NCBI GenBank assembly: GCA_940337035.1
Contig: CALNHX010005884.1
Coordinates: forward strand, 1-64,000
Source: Agriotes lineatus
Taxonomy: Eukaryota > Arthropoda > Insecta > Coleoptera > Elateridae
Length of the DNA stretch: 64,000 nt
Reading direction: 5' to 3'
In this document: positions 11,463 through 23,024 of the stretch, one piece after another
How the letters are laid out: every line of letters starts with the position of its first letter
Position numbering within the stretch: the first letter of the stretch is position 1
Translations under genes and position numbers: made by a program
Notes under the pieces: model-generated
What the model was told of the DNA's origin: nothing
Databases searched by the model: none
The model's input: the letters and a program-made list of their open reading frames with translations, nothing else

Positions 11463-12770
11463 GTCCAGTTACATTAGACGGACAACCGCAGCATCTGCCG
11501 AAAAAATCCAAGTGAGCTGAAATTTTGCATACACCTTTATTTTGAAATTACAAATAATGTCTCAAAAGTCCCCATCGATATGGCGCTTGCGTTTTGAGTT
11601 ATTCAAGGTCAAAGGTCACAGAAATAAGTTTTTCGCAAATATCTCGCTTTCTATGGGTCGTATGACTTTTTTAGTTATTACAAAAAATGAAGGCTAGGAA
11701 ATTCTCTACAAAAAAGATTATATAGCTTTTTTACATACAACTAACCGTTCAGTAAATAACACACTATTAAGTTTTGCAGACGGGTTTTACTTCTTTTTAC
11801 GATAAAGAAAGTATTGGATTCACCCCAAAAATTCGGAAACTGGGTTTTCAACAGATCTTCACGTTGTAGAGTCCCCTGAACCCAAAAAACATGTTTTTGC
11901 TCATTGGTCTGTGTGTCCGTCCGTCGGTCTGTCTGCCAACAGAATAACTCATTAACGAAAAGAGGTATGGCGTTGAAACTTCATATATAAGTTTTTTGTA
12001 CTATCTAAATGCGACAGCAAGCTTCTGAAGAAAATTGCATAACCGGTGTGTATTGATGTGAGATAAGTGATTTTTCAGTTGAATACCTCTAAAATTCAAC
12101 TTGAAAATCACTCATCTCAATCAATCCACATATAAAATGTAATAAAAATGTAAAGTTTGAAAAAACTAGTTGGAGCCGTTTTTGAAACACAAGAGTAAAC
12201 ATCATACTTCCGGTTATGCGATTTTCTTCAAAAGATAGCTGTCGCGTTTAGAAAGTACACAAAACTTATATATGAAGTTTCAACGCCATACCTCTTTCCG
12301 TTTATGAGATATTCTGTTCGCAGACAGACAGACAGACCAACCAATGAACAAAAACACGTGTTTTTGGGTTCAGGGTACTCTAAAACGTGAAGATCTGTTG
12401 AAAACTCAATTTAGAATTTTTGGGGTGAATGCAATACTTCCTTTATCGTAAAAGGAAGTAAAACCCGTCTGCAAAACTCAACAGTGTGTTATTTACTGAA
12501 TGGTTAGTTGTACGTAAAGCACCTGTATAATCTTTTTTGTAGAGAATTTCCTAGCCTTCATTTTTTGTAATAACTAAAAAAGTCATACGACCCATAGAAA
12601 GCGAGATATTTGCGAAAAACTTATTTCTGTGACCTTTGACGTTGAATAACTCTAATCGCAAGCGCCATATCGATGGGGACTTTTGAGACATTATTTGTAA
12701 TGTCAAAGGTGTATGTAAAATCTCAGCTCACTTGTATTTTTTCGGCAGGCCGATCCTACTGTAGCTGGCC
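11463..12770. mobile_element. TA-flanked foldback element, left arm copy
   Basis: The two halves are almost perfectly complementary over the full 1.3 kb. Ends GTCCAGTTACATTAG and CTACTGTAGCTGGCC are followed inward by CTGCCGAAAAAATCC and its complement. TA flanks both ends (11461-11462, 12771-12772). It contains TTTTACTTC...GGAAGTATTG and CACGTT..AGAGTCCCCTGAACCC modules and GTCTGTC-type repeats, with no protein capacity. An orthologous copy sits at 31000-32307 in the right arm, so it pre-dates the arm duplication. Confidence 0.85.
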
Positions 12771-12889
12771 TAAGAGATTTTTGTAGGTATAGATTATAGT
12801 ACAAAACGCCACCATAACGATGCAATAAGCATAAAATTGTGGGTTGAAGATACGAAAAGTCTATGTGACGAGTGTCCAGTATTGTTATA

Positions 12890-13240
12890 CCGGGTGACCA
12901 TAAATATCTGAGATCTCGGTAGCCATGGAATTAGCTACTTATAAATGTTGGGTTAGTATTATATTTCAATTACAATAAGTATTGGTACCTATGTAATGTA
13001 ATAAAATGCAATAAGAGGAGGAGAATGTGCCCCGGATTCTGCAGTTTAGCCTACGACTCGATTATAAAAATCTCCTGTTCTAACTCCATTACTTATTGCA
13101 ATCAGTAATAATTTTTGACAGACAGGAATTTTAGTTGTGATGACATTAATGACATTTATTAGTTTAGTTGTATTCATCGCTTTAATAAAGCGGTGTTGAT
13201 TCCAAAGGTATTGTGATATCAGGTACTTATGGCCACCCGG
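12890..13240. mobile_element. TA-flanked 351-bp MITE, left arm copy
   Basis: Ends CCGGGTGACCATAAATA and its near-complement (ACTTATGGCCACCCGG) are bounded by TA (12888-12889, 13241-13242). The same element lies at 30552-30902 in the right arm. The TA duplication is Tc1-mariner-like, and it has no coding sequence. Confidence 0.8.
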
Positions 13241-13363
13241 TATAAAGAACAAGGTGTTGAAAGTGATTTAGGGCTTCTTGATATCAACGATTTTGCTTTG
13301 ATAATAATGACGTCTTTTCAAATTCAACAGTTGCTATAATTTACTTACTTTACTTAACCGGCG

Positions 13364-14318
13364 TTACAATCCTTTGTGGATTTTAGCCTCCTTTACAACG
13401 TTGTTCCACCGGGCTCTGTCCTGTGCGACTCGTCTCCAGTTGAGCACCCTTAAGGTTCTCAAGTCCCGCTGAACACCGTCTAGCCATCTTTCCTTGGGTC
13501 TTCCCCTGGTCCTTCCGTAGTCCGGCCTCCATTCGAAAACGCTTTTTACTGCCCTGTCATTCGCCATCCGCTCGACATGCCCCAACCACCTGAGTCTTTG
13601 TGCTTTCACAAGACGCACTATATCTGCACCACTTATTAGCACGTCTAATTCCACGTTCGTTCTACCCCGTGGGCCATTCATATCTTGCACTGGGCCCCAT
13701 GTCTTCCTCATTATTGCTCTTTCTGCAGTTCGTAGTGCGTTTTGGTCTCTCATTGTTAACGACCACGTCTCGCACCCGCAGATCATCACTGGCCTTATCA
13801 TTGACTTATACACCTTCTATTTGGATGCACGTTGCAGTATTTTCGATTTCATCAGATTCTTGTACATAAAATAAATTTTGTTTCCATTCTGAATGCGTCT
13901 TGTTATTTCCTCGCTAGTGTTATTTGTGGTGTTTAGTTGTGAACCTAAGTATACGAACTCGCCTACCCCTTCAAAATTATAATTTCCTATTTTTAGATTC
14001 TGCAGCTGGTTTTCACCTTTGTTAATTCGCAAGTATTTCGTTTTTTTCTCGCTTACGATCAGGCCAACCTCTTTGCAGTTTTCTGAACACTATTTTGAGC
14101 TCGTTCATGCTTCTACTTGTTAAGACGAGGTCATCTGCGTATGCGTTGATATGGATCATTTTGGTTCTGATATTTCCTTTAACATCTATTTTTCTTATTA
14201 CTGACTCCAACATTAGATTAAATACCTTTGCTGATCTCCAAATTACTTTGCCTAGAACACACAAAAAGTTTACAGAGCGATGACAGTTGTACTGTTTCTT
14301 ACTGCCATCCGCCAGCAA
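13364..14318 (-). pseudogene. LINE reverse transcriptase 3' part, left arm copy
   Basis: On the minus strand frames read NAYADDLVLTSRSMNELK (the palm FADD-type motif as YADD), then NGNKIYFMYKNLMKSKILQRASK followed by a stop, then YKSMIRPVMICGCETWSL, RTAERAIMRKTWG, RLRWLGHVERM and GRTRGRPKERWLDGVQRDL. Stop and frameshift mutations separate the blocks. The 3' end reads AACGCCGG followed by TAAGTAAAGTAAGTAAA, a simple-sequence tail typical of RTE-like or similar LINEs. The stop after RASK is a Trp codon in the right copy, so it is private to this arm. The 5' part is absent. Confidence 0.85.
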
Positions 14319-14839
14319 TTTAGAGGAAGTGTGAAGTACATACGATGAAAAAGTGCGTCCTTCAATTTGGTCTTTCAGTGAAAATAATAAATGTAAACTT
14401 TAACCACACTTACAAACATAAACGGCAAGGATCGGTTACGTCACCGATGGCATCGGGAGGTCGGCACGACTCGGGTCAGAATATGCAGGGTTGCCAGACT
14501 GAGCGCATGCCCGTTTTAAAAATGTACTTTTCTGGGAAACGGTTTCAGAATGTACCAGATTCGTAGAATTGTACCAGGTCTGGCAACGCTGCTAATATCA
14601 AGACCACGCCCTAAATCGAACTACACATAGACCACGCGCATGCATGTTTGACCTTGGGAAGTGTTCTGCTTTATTATAGAGTTATGATTATGATAATATC
14701 GAAGTACTTTGTTATCTGCTACACGGGGAAATTTTCTGTATACAAAAGAAAAAGAAAATTATATATAATTTACAACACAGCGGTAGCGGTTCAGGAATTG
14801 TCTCGTAGTGTAGCAAATTTTCCCCAGCTAGTTCCTGCG

Positions 14840-15660
14840 CAGGAATGAGGGGGGGGGAGGGGGGTGTCCGGAAGCGCCACTGGTTCGAGACGGTCCAAAC
14901 CAGAAAATCTATAGGTATCCGTGTAAATTCCTAAACCACTTAGCTGTTTCATAAAAATAATAAAAGACAGAAAACACCATAGCTTGAAATAACCTAATTA
15001 TTTATTTACAGTATGTACACGTACAAACTCTCCACCATACTCGAAGATAGCAAAACAATTCTGTGATAGAATATTTGTTTGTAAACGGAATAGTAGATTT
15101 AATTTAGTTTTACTTATATAATGTACAAGGTTTTAATGTTAATAAGTTTGAAGTGAAAAACAGAACTCTACGATTTTAACTCGTAATTCGCTCTAGTACA
15201 AGTATCTCAACTATGGGGATATAGTGACTTAAAAATCAAGTACTGCGATAAGGAAAAACGAAAGTTCTTATCAAATCGCTTCAACGATCAATTGATCAAT
15301 TAATTTATATAACCGCGGCCTAATCGAATGGTACCTTTTCGCCTAGGGGGTTTTCACACTTAAAACTGTGTATTTTCAGAGGTAAAAAAGGAGTTGTTTT
15401 TAATATTTAATCTCCCGGAGATCCTCGATTTGGAAATGTATTAAATTTTAAAAAGTTGAGTAAAGCTGAACTCGTCCAAAATACTAACAGGCAGGATAGT
15501 CAATCGAGGAAATATTAAATACATAAATTGAAAATAACTTATTCCGCATACATAATTGCACGAGGTGAACACCGCAGTTACACAGCATAAAATGGTTAGA
15601 AATATCGCCAGCATAAATGGTAAGGCACAACGCATAAAATTTCGTTGAAACAGCACAAAC
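14840..15660. other. Intergenic sequence with a G-rich run
   Basis: A G tract (about 14849-14868) opens the segment and the rest is AT-rich with no recognised feature. The G tract and the palindromic arm edge nearby (14688) are sites prone to assembly or replication trouble. Confidence 0.5.
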
Positions 15661-15672
15661 GGTATTTTTAGT

Positions 15673-15969
15673 TTGCGCGATGAGATGGCTAAATCGCTAG
15701 CAGATACCTGTGATGCATGGCAGGGTACAGCGGCGTCGACAGAGCAGCTATACAGGGCAGCTATACTCGAGGATGCTATCCAGCGAATGTGCAACCTCAT
15801 GTGCGACAGGCTTTTCCCATCAATTGCACTGTGGCTCCAACTTCGGAAAACTAACACACTGGGGGAAAACACAGCATTTCCTAAGGCTGATCAACATAAT
15901 TCACCAATAATCTTGGAATTACTTTATCCACATGAAATGAAAATTCCAAATCACATGCAGCCCCAGTAG
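15673..15969 (+). CDS. Possible isolated coding exon, product unknown
   Basis: A GC-richer block in AT-rich surroundings reads RDEMAKSLADTCDAWQGTA, then STEQLYRAAILEDAIQRM and CNLMCDRLFPSIALWLQLR. It follows a plausible acceptor (GTATTTTTAG just before TTTGCGCGATGAG). The peptide has balanced composition and helical periodicity, unlike most chance ORFs here. No matching donor site is obvious and an overlapping minus-strand ORF of 143 codons covers the same bases. I do not recognise the family. It may be a host exon captured in the centre of the giant element, or a chance ORF. Confidence 0.3.
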   Translation: MRDEMAKSLADTCDAWQGTAASTEQLYRAAILEDAIQRMCNLMCDRLFPSIALWLQLRKTNTLGENTAFPKADQHNSPIILELLYPHEMKIPNHMQPQ

Positions 15970-16206
15970 GAATAATCTCACGAAATCAGTCTCGTGAAAT
16001 GGCCGCCGGAAATCGTACTCACAATCTATTTTGAAAATTTTACTATAATCCCCTAAATATCCAAGGATTTTCAAAATATCCCAAAAATGAAAAATGAGTA
16101 TGCAACCAAATATACACTTAGGAACTGCAGGTCACACTCGAAACCTCTAAACTGCATCTGTATGTATTTAAACGAAAACTTAACAATTCTTGACTGCATC
16201 TAAATG

Positions 16207-19200
16207 CAGGGCCGCGCCAACCCAGTGTGCAATGTGTGCACCGCACACGGGCGGCCAAATTCAGGGGCGCCCAAAAAGGTTTAAAAATTATATACAAATT
16301 ACAAAAAAATAAATAAAAAATGTAAAATTTTTTTACTTTACAAATTTTAGAAGTTCAAAAATATGTACCTATATAGGTATAAAAAATGTTTATTGTGTAA
16401 ATGAACACCTGATAATATGGTTACATGGATTATTGTTTATGTAAATTCTCGAAGTTAGTTTTTATTCCGTGGCGGCTAATTGTTAAACGAAGCCAACTTG
16501 AACGAACGCTTTCCATGCTTTATGCAATGATTACAAAAAAGCCGGATATTTATCAGAAGCAACAAAACGTGACTTTTCAGAAAACTGGCGGCTGGCGGCT
16601 TTTATTGACTGTGAAACATATCGTATTTATGAAGTAGGTATTTATATTATTTTTGATCGGGGTGTCGGCGATCTCTTTTGTCGGTAAGTACCTAATTGTT
16701 TAAAGCTGATTTTAAGAAATATAATATTATATGATGCTTACATTAATGCTGTGGTAATATGGGTGCAATGATAATTATTTGGTCATTTAATTTTTGAATT
16801 GGCTGCAGAGAAGATCGAGTAGAGAAAATTAATTTTGTTAGTGATTGTGTTTTGAAGAAAGTTGAAGAAAAGTTATAAATATGGTAAGTACCTACATACA
16901 TATCAATCATATATCAATCAATACACAGATAGTTACCTACATATTCTTAAATTGTATTAAGTAATAAAATCGCTATAATTTTTCTAGAACAGAAAAACGA
17001 AAAGGCTGTCGGATTTTCAGTATCGAAAACAAAGTCTACAAAAAAAAGAAGAAAAGAAAAAACTGGCCAATACTTTAGAAAAATATTTGAAGCCAGAAAA
17101 TGTGTCAGCGAAAGCATTAGAATCAAGCTCTAGTTCTCTTTCCGGGCCACTTAATGAGCCGTGCGTCCAAGAAATCGAAATGGAAATTATGAGGGAAGAT
17201 TCCGAATCTGGGGAAGAGAAGGTGACTTCATCTGACTCGGAGTCTCCAAAACCAGAGAGAAGAGAAGTTGGTGACGCTGAAGAAGCCAGCACGTCATGCT
17301 CATCAAGGCTTTCTGAACTAAAGAAATTTGGCTGCTCATCAGATTCACAGCAGTCGCAGCAGGACACAGCAACCTCAGATGATCCTGGAGAGTGGCCTGA
17401 GATAATATCAACAACATTAACAAAAATTTTAGTAGAAAGAGGGCCTGTTCAGGTAACGCAATTTAATTTCCCAACTAATGAAAATGGTCGAAGGTTTTCG
17501 AAAAAATATTTCTACCGTTCTCTTCCAAATGGAGAAGAAATTAATAGACCGTGGTTAGTTTATTCAATAAAAAATAATGCAGTTTATTGCTTTTGTTGTA
17601 CAATATGTGGCAAAATTAAAAACAGTTTTTCGCAAAAGGAAGGTGTTTCTGACTGGCAGCATTTGTCATTATTGATTTCAAGGCACGAAAAAGGTGATAC
17701 AATGGAAATGTTAAAAATCAGTTAGAACTTATAAAATTGTTATCAAAAGAACAAACTGTAAACCAGACGCAACTACGTTTGTTGAATGCAGAAGCAAAGC
17801 ACTGGCATGCTGTGATTGAGAGAATAATTTTAATAATACAATATTTGTCACGACAGTGTCTACTTTACGCGGGCAATCTAATAAATTATTTGAAAGCAAT
17901 AACGGTAATTTTTTAAAAGCTGTTGAGATGATCTCAAAATTTGATTCTGTTATGTCAGAACATGTGCTTCGGACCAAAAGTCACAAAAAGATGAAACACG
18001 AATGGTAAATTATTTAGGGGACAGAATTCAGAATGAAATAATAGATGTCATTGGTAACAAAATTAGAAATAATATTTTGGATTTAATTAGAAAATGTAAA
18101 TACTATTATATCATTCTTGACTGTACACCGGATATTAGTCATATCGAACAAATGACTATAATTTTTAGATTTACAATGTTGAACGAGTCCTCAAAAAAAA
18201 TTGAAATACGCTAGCATTTTATAGAATTTTGTCCTATTAATGATTCAACTGGAGTGGGTTTAAGTGAATTTTTAATGAATTTACTTTCAAAGTTGAATTT
18301 AAATATTTACGACATGCGTGGCCAAGGGTACGATAATAGGGCAAATATGCGCGGCAAACATGATGGTTTGCAAAAAAAAAATTTAGTAATAAATCCGCGA
18401 GCATTTTTTGTGCCGTGCACAGCCCATACATTAAATTTAGTAGTGAACGATGCTGCTAAAGTTTATTTTGAGACTTTTGGTTATTTTGATATAGTTCAAG
18501 AATTATTTGTTTTTTTTTCTGCGTCGGTAAAAAGACGGTCAATTCTGAAAAAACACACAACAAATTTAATTTTAAAACCACTTAGTGATACACGGTGGTC
18601 TAGTAGAATAGACGCTGTGAAGCCCCTGCGTTACCAAATTGGGCAAATATATGATGCATTGGTAGAAGTAATTAAAGATCGTTTATCCGTACAAGACCAC
18701 AGTGCTTCACATCAAGCCAAATCTTTGTCATTAAAAATTCAGAGTTATAAATTTTTGTGCTCAACAATTATTTGGTACAATATTTTAATCAAAATTAATG
18801 TTTTGAGCACGATGATGCACAATGCTACTATAAATATAAAAACTTGCTTAGAGAATTTTAAAAATTTGTTAGATTTTTTCTTAGCTCTTCGATCAGATGA
18901 AGAATTCAATAATGTTTTTACTGACGCTAATACAATTGCGGATGAACTCGGTATTGAACCTAATTTCCCTGCTGTTCAGTCTGTTAGACCACGAAGAAAA
19001 CCCAGACAATTTGATTATGAACACAGTGATCAACCAATTATTGATCCAAAAAATTATTATAAAGTTAACGTTTATTTTAATATATTAGATCAAACTTTAT
19101 CGTCTTTAAGAGACAGATTTGAGGGAATAACAAGATATGATACTATGTTTGGATTTCTCTATAATATGTTTGATTTAACGGAAAACGAGCTATTACAATG

Positions 19201-19841
19201 TTGTAAAGATTTACATCTTCATCTAACTGATGATTCTAGAAAGGAATCAGATGTAGATGGAATAGAATTATTTGAAGAGATAAAATCTTTAAAATTACAT
19301 CTTAAACCTATTTCAGCTGAAAAGCATCAGTTAGAGCCCCAGTCCATTCTTGAATATATTTTTGAAAATCAGCTCATAGCATCATTTCCAAATATGTCAA
19401 TAGCTCTTAGAATATTACTCACGTTACCAGTTTCAGTTGCGTCTGGTGAGAGATCTTTCTCCAAACTAAAAATTATTAAAAATTATATGCGATCCACAAT
19501 GTCACAAAACAGATGAAATAATCTGTCTATAATAGCAATAGAAAGCGACACGATGGATTCCATCGATTTAGAATTAATAATTAAAGAATTTGCGGAGAAA
19601 AAAGCTAGAAAAGTTGCTTTTTTATAATTTTCTAAAATTTTGTTGTTTTTTTATTAATTTTATTCCACAATTATTTTTTTTAAATTTTAAAATTTCTGTT
19701 TTTCACTTAAATTAATTTGATTTGTTACAGTTAAACTAGGTATGTACTACATAAAATTTATATTTTACAACAAAAATGTAAATTTTGGGGCCGCAAATTT
19801 GGCTCTGCACACAGGTGGCCATTGATGCTGGCGCGGTCCTG
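16207..19841 (+). mobile_element. hAT transposon with complete ends and perfect 8-bp target duplication
   Basis: The terminal inverted repeat CAGGGCCGCGCCA pairs with TGGCGCGGTCCTG (one mismatch). TCTAAATG is duplicated exactly at 16199-16206 and 19842-19849. Length is 3635 bp. The interior encodes a single transposase on the plus strand. Subterminal GTGTGC/GCACAC motifs (near 16225-16245 and 19805-19812) may be transposase-binding repeats. The structure is complete, so the copy was mobilised as a unit, but its gene is mutated and it could now move only with help in trans. Confidence 0.95.
16881..19627 (+). pseudogene. hAT transposase, ZMYM1/TTF-finger type, lightly decayed
   Basis: The likely start ATG (16881-16883) is immediately followed by a GT-AG intron (16884-16987). 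The downstream exon opens NRKTKRLSDFQYRKQSLQKK, Lys-rich and in frame with the long ORF. A TTF-type zinc finger follows (RPWLVYS, AVYCFCCTICGK, around 17545-17620). The RNase H-like core keeps LDCTPDISH (first Asp), GQGYDNRANM (second Asp) and SGERSFSKLK (Glu) in the C-terminal hAT dimerisation domain. Lesions are frameshifts near 17705 and 17870, stops near 18212 and at 19514-19516 (where the family has a codon after SQ-R), and a Trp/Met-region stop near 18000. The reading after 19516 continues in frame to TAA at 19625-19627. All three catalytic residues survive. Confidence 0.88.
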
Positions 19842-19862
19842 TCTAAATGATAAATTACATGT

Positions 19863-19885
19863 NNNNNNNNNNNNNNNNNNNNNNN
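19863..19885. other. Assembly gap (23 N)
   Basis: Twenty-three N bases lie 14 bp downstream of the hAT right-hand target duplication. The true gap size is unknown. Confidence 1.
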
Positions 19886-22749
19886 TGGTGAATATTTAAT
19901 AACTCATTTTATCAACGAACGAATGAACAAAATATTCATATCCATTTTATGCAGTTTTATGTAGCTCAGTTAGACAACATTTTTTGTATTTGTATAAAGT
20001 TCTAACTGTTTATAACATCTGTCTTTTTTATTTTTAGCAGGGTTATGTTTAAATACAGCTGATGCAATATGGGGCGATTTAAAATTATACTAATTTATTA
20101 TCACAATCGGGCGCATATGCAACAGAACGTTTCCCAACTAATTTATTTCTAATTACTTTTTAATTTCTCCCAGTTGTCACGTGCGGTGTACCAGACCTTG
20201 CTGGTCTTGAGAAACAGAGCCCGAGATTTTTATATCTCCTTTAGAAACACAAAATTGCGATAATTACGAAGTAAAAGTAGATCTGGAGGCTGCTGTTGAT
20301 AGCGCACGTAATTGAACTCTGTTTTTTAATTACTTGAGTCGGTTTTTTTAAGCTCGGGAAAAGGAGCAAGGCTATAGGTTAGCACATGAATTGTTTCTTG
20401 TGCGATATAAGTACAATGTTAATTTCAAATAAAACGTTCTGCAATAGAACATCAGATGTTCAAGCTAAATACTAGAATCAGACCGCATCGAATGGCAAAT
20501 GAGACGTTAAAATTAATAGTTCGCTTGTAATTACTTCAAAATGGCTCCTGTTTTTACCAAAGTATTTTCCTCACTTAGCACTAAGTCCAAAAACGTTTCG
20601 TTGAGGCTTGTACAGGCATATTTATCTAATAGATAATAGCCATCGACAGTTTTTATAGTAATTGAAAACCGCAAGCCGTTCCACTTAACTAACGACTGTT
20701 TAAATTATTGTTTACTGTTAAAGTCAGGAAGATGGATAAATTAGCTGAAAGTTGCACTACTTTTGTTTTTTTAGATATTTAGAATTTTGAAGGATATTTA
20801 ACAAGTGCTTTTTAATATGTTGAATTGTAAATATTCTAATAAAGCTGAGTGCTTTTTAAGCAATTTTACAAAAAATACGTGACTGAAAGCATAGGCTAAT
20901 CAGGTATTTATAAAATAATTCTGAAATATTTAACGTTTCTAGTAAGGTAGATTTGCAATGATTCGGAAAAAATCCTTCAAATTAGAGTCCAAGCTTTCAA
21001 TGCAAAGGCTTTTCTCTACTACTGGTTCACAATTAGTTGATGTTTGATTTCAGTTTTTTTCTCCAATTTATTTTGTTCTATTCCTAGAGACTCTGTGTTT
21101 GCAGTTTTTGGATTTCTTGTTGGACGAGGTTTTTCAATTTTTATCAAGCGAACTTTGAACTGTAAGGTGCGTTAAAAAATATCAGTTACTTCTGCATCTG
21201 ATATGCAATCCGCATGTGTTGTAATCTTTCGCTACTGATTTATTTTTTTCTATATTTACTGCAATCCTTAGAGGATTGTTATTTTTAGTAAGAGAACTTC
21301 GGAAATTACTGAAGCAATTAAAGTAGTGTACAATCTTCGAGTAAGCAAGTTTTTAATAAAGATATTTTGAAATTGTCTTTCGCTGACTGTAGCCTGCAGT
21401 GTACTTCTTTAGCATTTTTAATACGTAAATGACGCTTTTGCTAAATGTAGTCTTCAGAGTAAATAAACCCAAAAACAGCACCAATCAAGTAATTAATAAC
21501 AGAATTGTGGCTTTCAGCTACAGTTAGCTCTAAACGCATATTCGAAAAAATGCTATCATTTTCGCAATTATCCACTTCTGGTAATAGCTCCAAACGAGTG
21601 CACTTTAACGAGGTAATCACGCCAATCATAACCTGTGCGGCAGCGGGACTTCAAATCTGGCATTTCTTAGTCGAAAATGAAGAACTGTCTTCCACGGTCC
21701 AAGGCCAGGTCGGGGAGCTCGTGCGCAACCACCGGCGAGAGATAATTAGCAAAAGCCGCGAGTGTGACTGGCCTCCTCACGACCGGGCCTCGAATTCTGG
21801 ATGCAAATGTAAATGCGCTCTTTGATCGCGTTAGACGCTGCTGCTCCATGCGACAATGCCACCAGTTTTACCGTTACGCTAGTGAATTGAAGCTAATTTG
21901 TCGAAGCCCACACTCGGTAGAAATTCTCGGAATGCTAATGATGTTTCACTTTTCAGCACAATGAGTACCGCTCCTTCAGGAAAGTAGGTAACAGCGCGGA
22001 CATTATATTCCATGCAATAACACTGATTACCTAACTGTTGTGTAATTAGAATCGGGTCTACCCTGGACTTAATCATTTGTCTTGTTGGTTAATCACCGTT
22101 GTGTTACTTCAGCGAAATTAAACTTCCTTGCGCTTTCACCCTATCCATCATGCTATATTTGAAAAACTTCAACGTCTCCTGTTCTGCAGCGTAGTTGCAG
22201 ATATCAGGTTTCTACCAGGGCAGTTTGAAATATTTTGAAAATTAAACAGAAACGCTGTTTATATCGTTTTGAAATTATATAAATGTTTCTATGCTGTACG
22301 TTTAGGATAAAATACATGTAGAGACCCGATTAAATTAGATGTACTACTATTAAAATTTGAAGACTACAATTTTTAGTCCATTTATATTATACAAGCAAAT
22401 TGCGCGCTACGCGCACGTGAAATAGGATACGCGAAAGGTCAACCTCCGATCCGAGCGCTAAGATAAGAAAAACAAAACCTAAACAAATATAAACATCTGC
22501 AAAGCCGGAACGTGAGATTTTTTGTGGTGCCACAGACAGACACACATTAAGGAAAATTATATTATAGATATCTACCGAAAATCTGAAACGTTCGAGTTGA
22601 TTCAGTTATTAACAGACATTAGTAAAGTACGGTACTATTCTATAAAACTTGCGAATTTCAATATATTTGCATGAACTTCGTGTTTCGGTGTACGGAAAAG
22701 TATATACTGTCACTAGATAAGACTATTTTTGTATTCAATAATGTAAGTT
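19886..22749. other. Intergenic sequence with one GC-rich patch
   Basis: Mostly AT-rich and featureless. Around 21640-21870 composition becomes GC-rich and a 106-codon plus-strand ORF (21505-21825) includes GQVGELVRNHRREIISKSRE. An overlapping minus-strand ORF of 60 codons exists. No domain is recognised, and it could be a host exon remnant or a diverged repeat. Confidence 0.4.
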
Positions 22750-22760
22750 TTCGAAATAAC

Positions 22761-23024
22761 CTTCTTCTTCTTCCTCTTATGTAGGCCAGTGGCATGTTAT
22801 AACCACAAAGTGGTTCTATGATCCCTGTTTGCTCGTAGGCCGGGTAGGTGGCTAGCCTTGCCCGTCGAAATTGAGGAAGAGTTCCCTTATTAGTGGTTAA
22901 CGACTACCCCAGATGTTAGCGTGGTAGCCGGAGAGCGTGCAAATCCATCTATAGTATCCGCCGGGAATCGAACCCGGGCCGGCCTCCTGAGAGGCGAGCA
23001 TTTGCTCGCTGGGCCATCCGCTCA
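22761..23024 (-). mobile_element. tRNA-derived SINE with 11-bp target duplication and GAA-rich tail
   Basis: Read on the minus strand it starts with a tRNA-like head: box A-like TGGCCCAGCGAG, an anticodon-arm-like GCCTCTCAGGAGGC, and a perfect box B (GGTTCGATTCC). A roughly 180-bp unrelated body follows, and the 3' end is AAGAGGAAGAAGAAGAAGG. The sequence TTCGAAATAAC is duplicated at 22750-22760 and 23025-23035. The GAA-type tail matches the tail type of the full-length LINE at 56367-59835, a likely source of its reverse transcriptase. Confidence 0.9.

Larger units (their letters stand above)
6402..14688 (+). repeat. Left arm of the giant inverted repeat
   Basis: It is homologous in inverted orientation to 29604-41067. 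The order inward is: transposase relic (6885-7669); private foldback (7802-9182); remnant of the PHD gene (9463-11193) split by a private 1.3 kb element (9862-11157); shared foldback (11463-12770); shared MITE (12890-13240); shared LINE 3' end (13364-14318); and a non-coding tail ending at TTATGAT (14688). Relative to the right arm it has lost about 2.9 kb downstream of the PHD finger. It keeps about 0.5 kb of the LINE that the right arm lost. Confidence 0.85.

Noticed and set aside
15441..15872. 143-codon minus-strand ORF as a gene
   Set aside because: No recognisable domain. It overlaps the more protein-like plus-strand frame at 15673-15969 and extends into AT-rich sequence with a biased hydrophobic tail.
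22940..23020. Functional tRNA gene
   Set aside because: Box A and box B are good, but the unit continues into a SINE body with a GAA tail and lies between 11-bp target duplications. No Pol III terminator follows the tRNA-like part.
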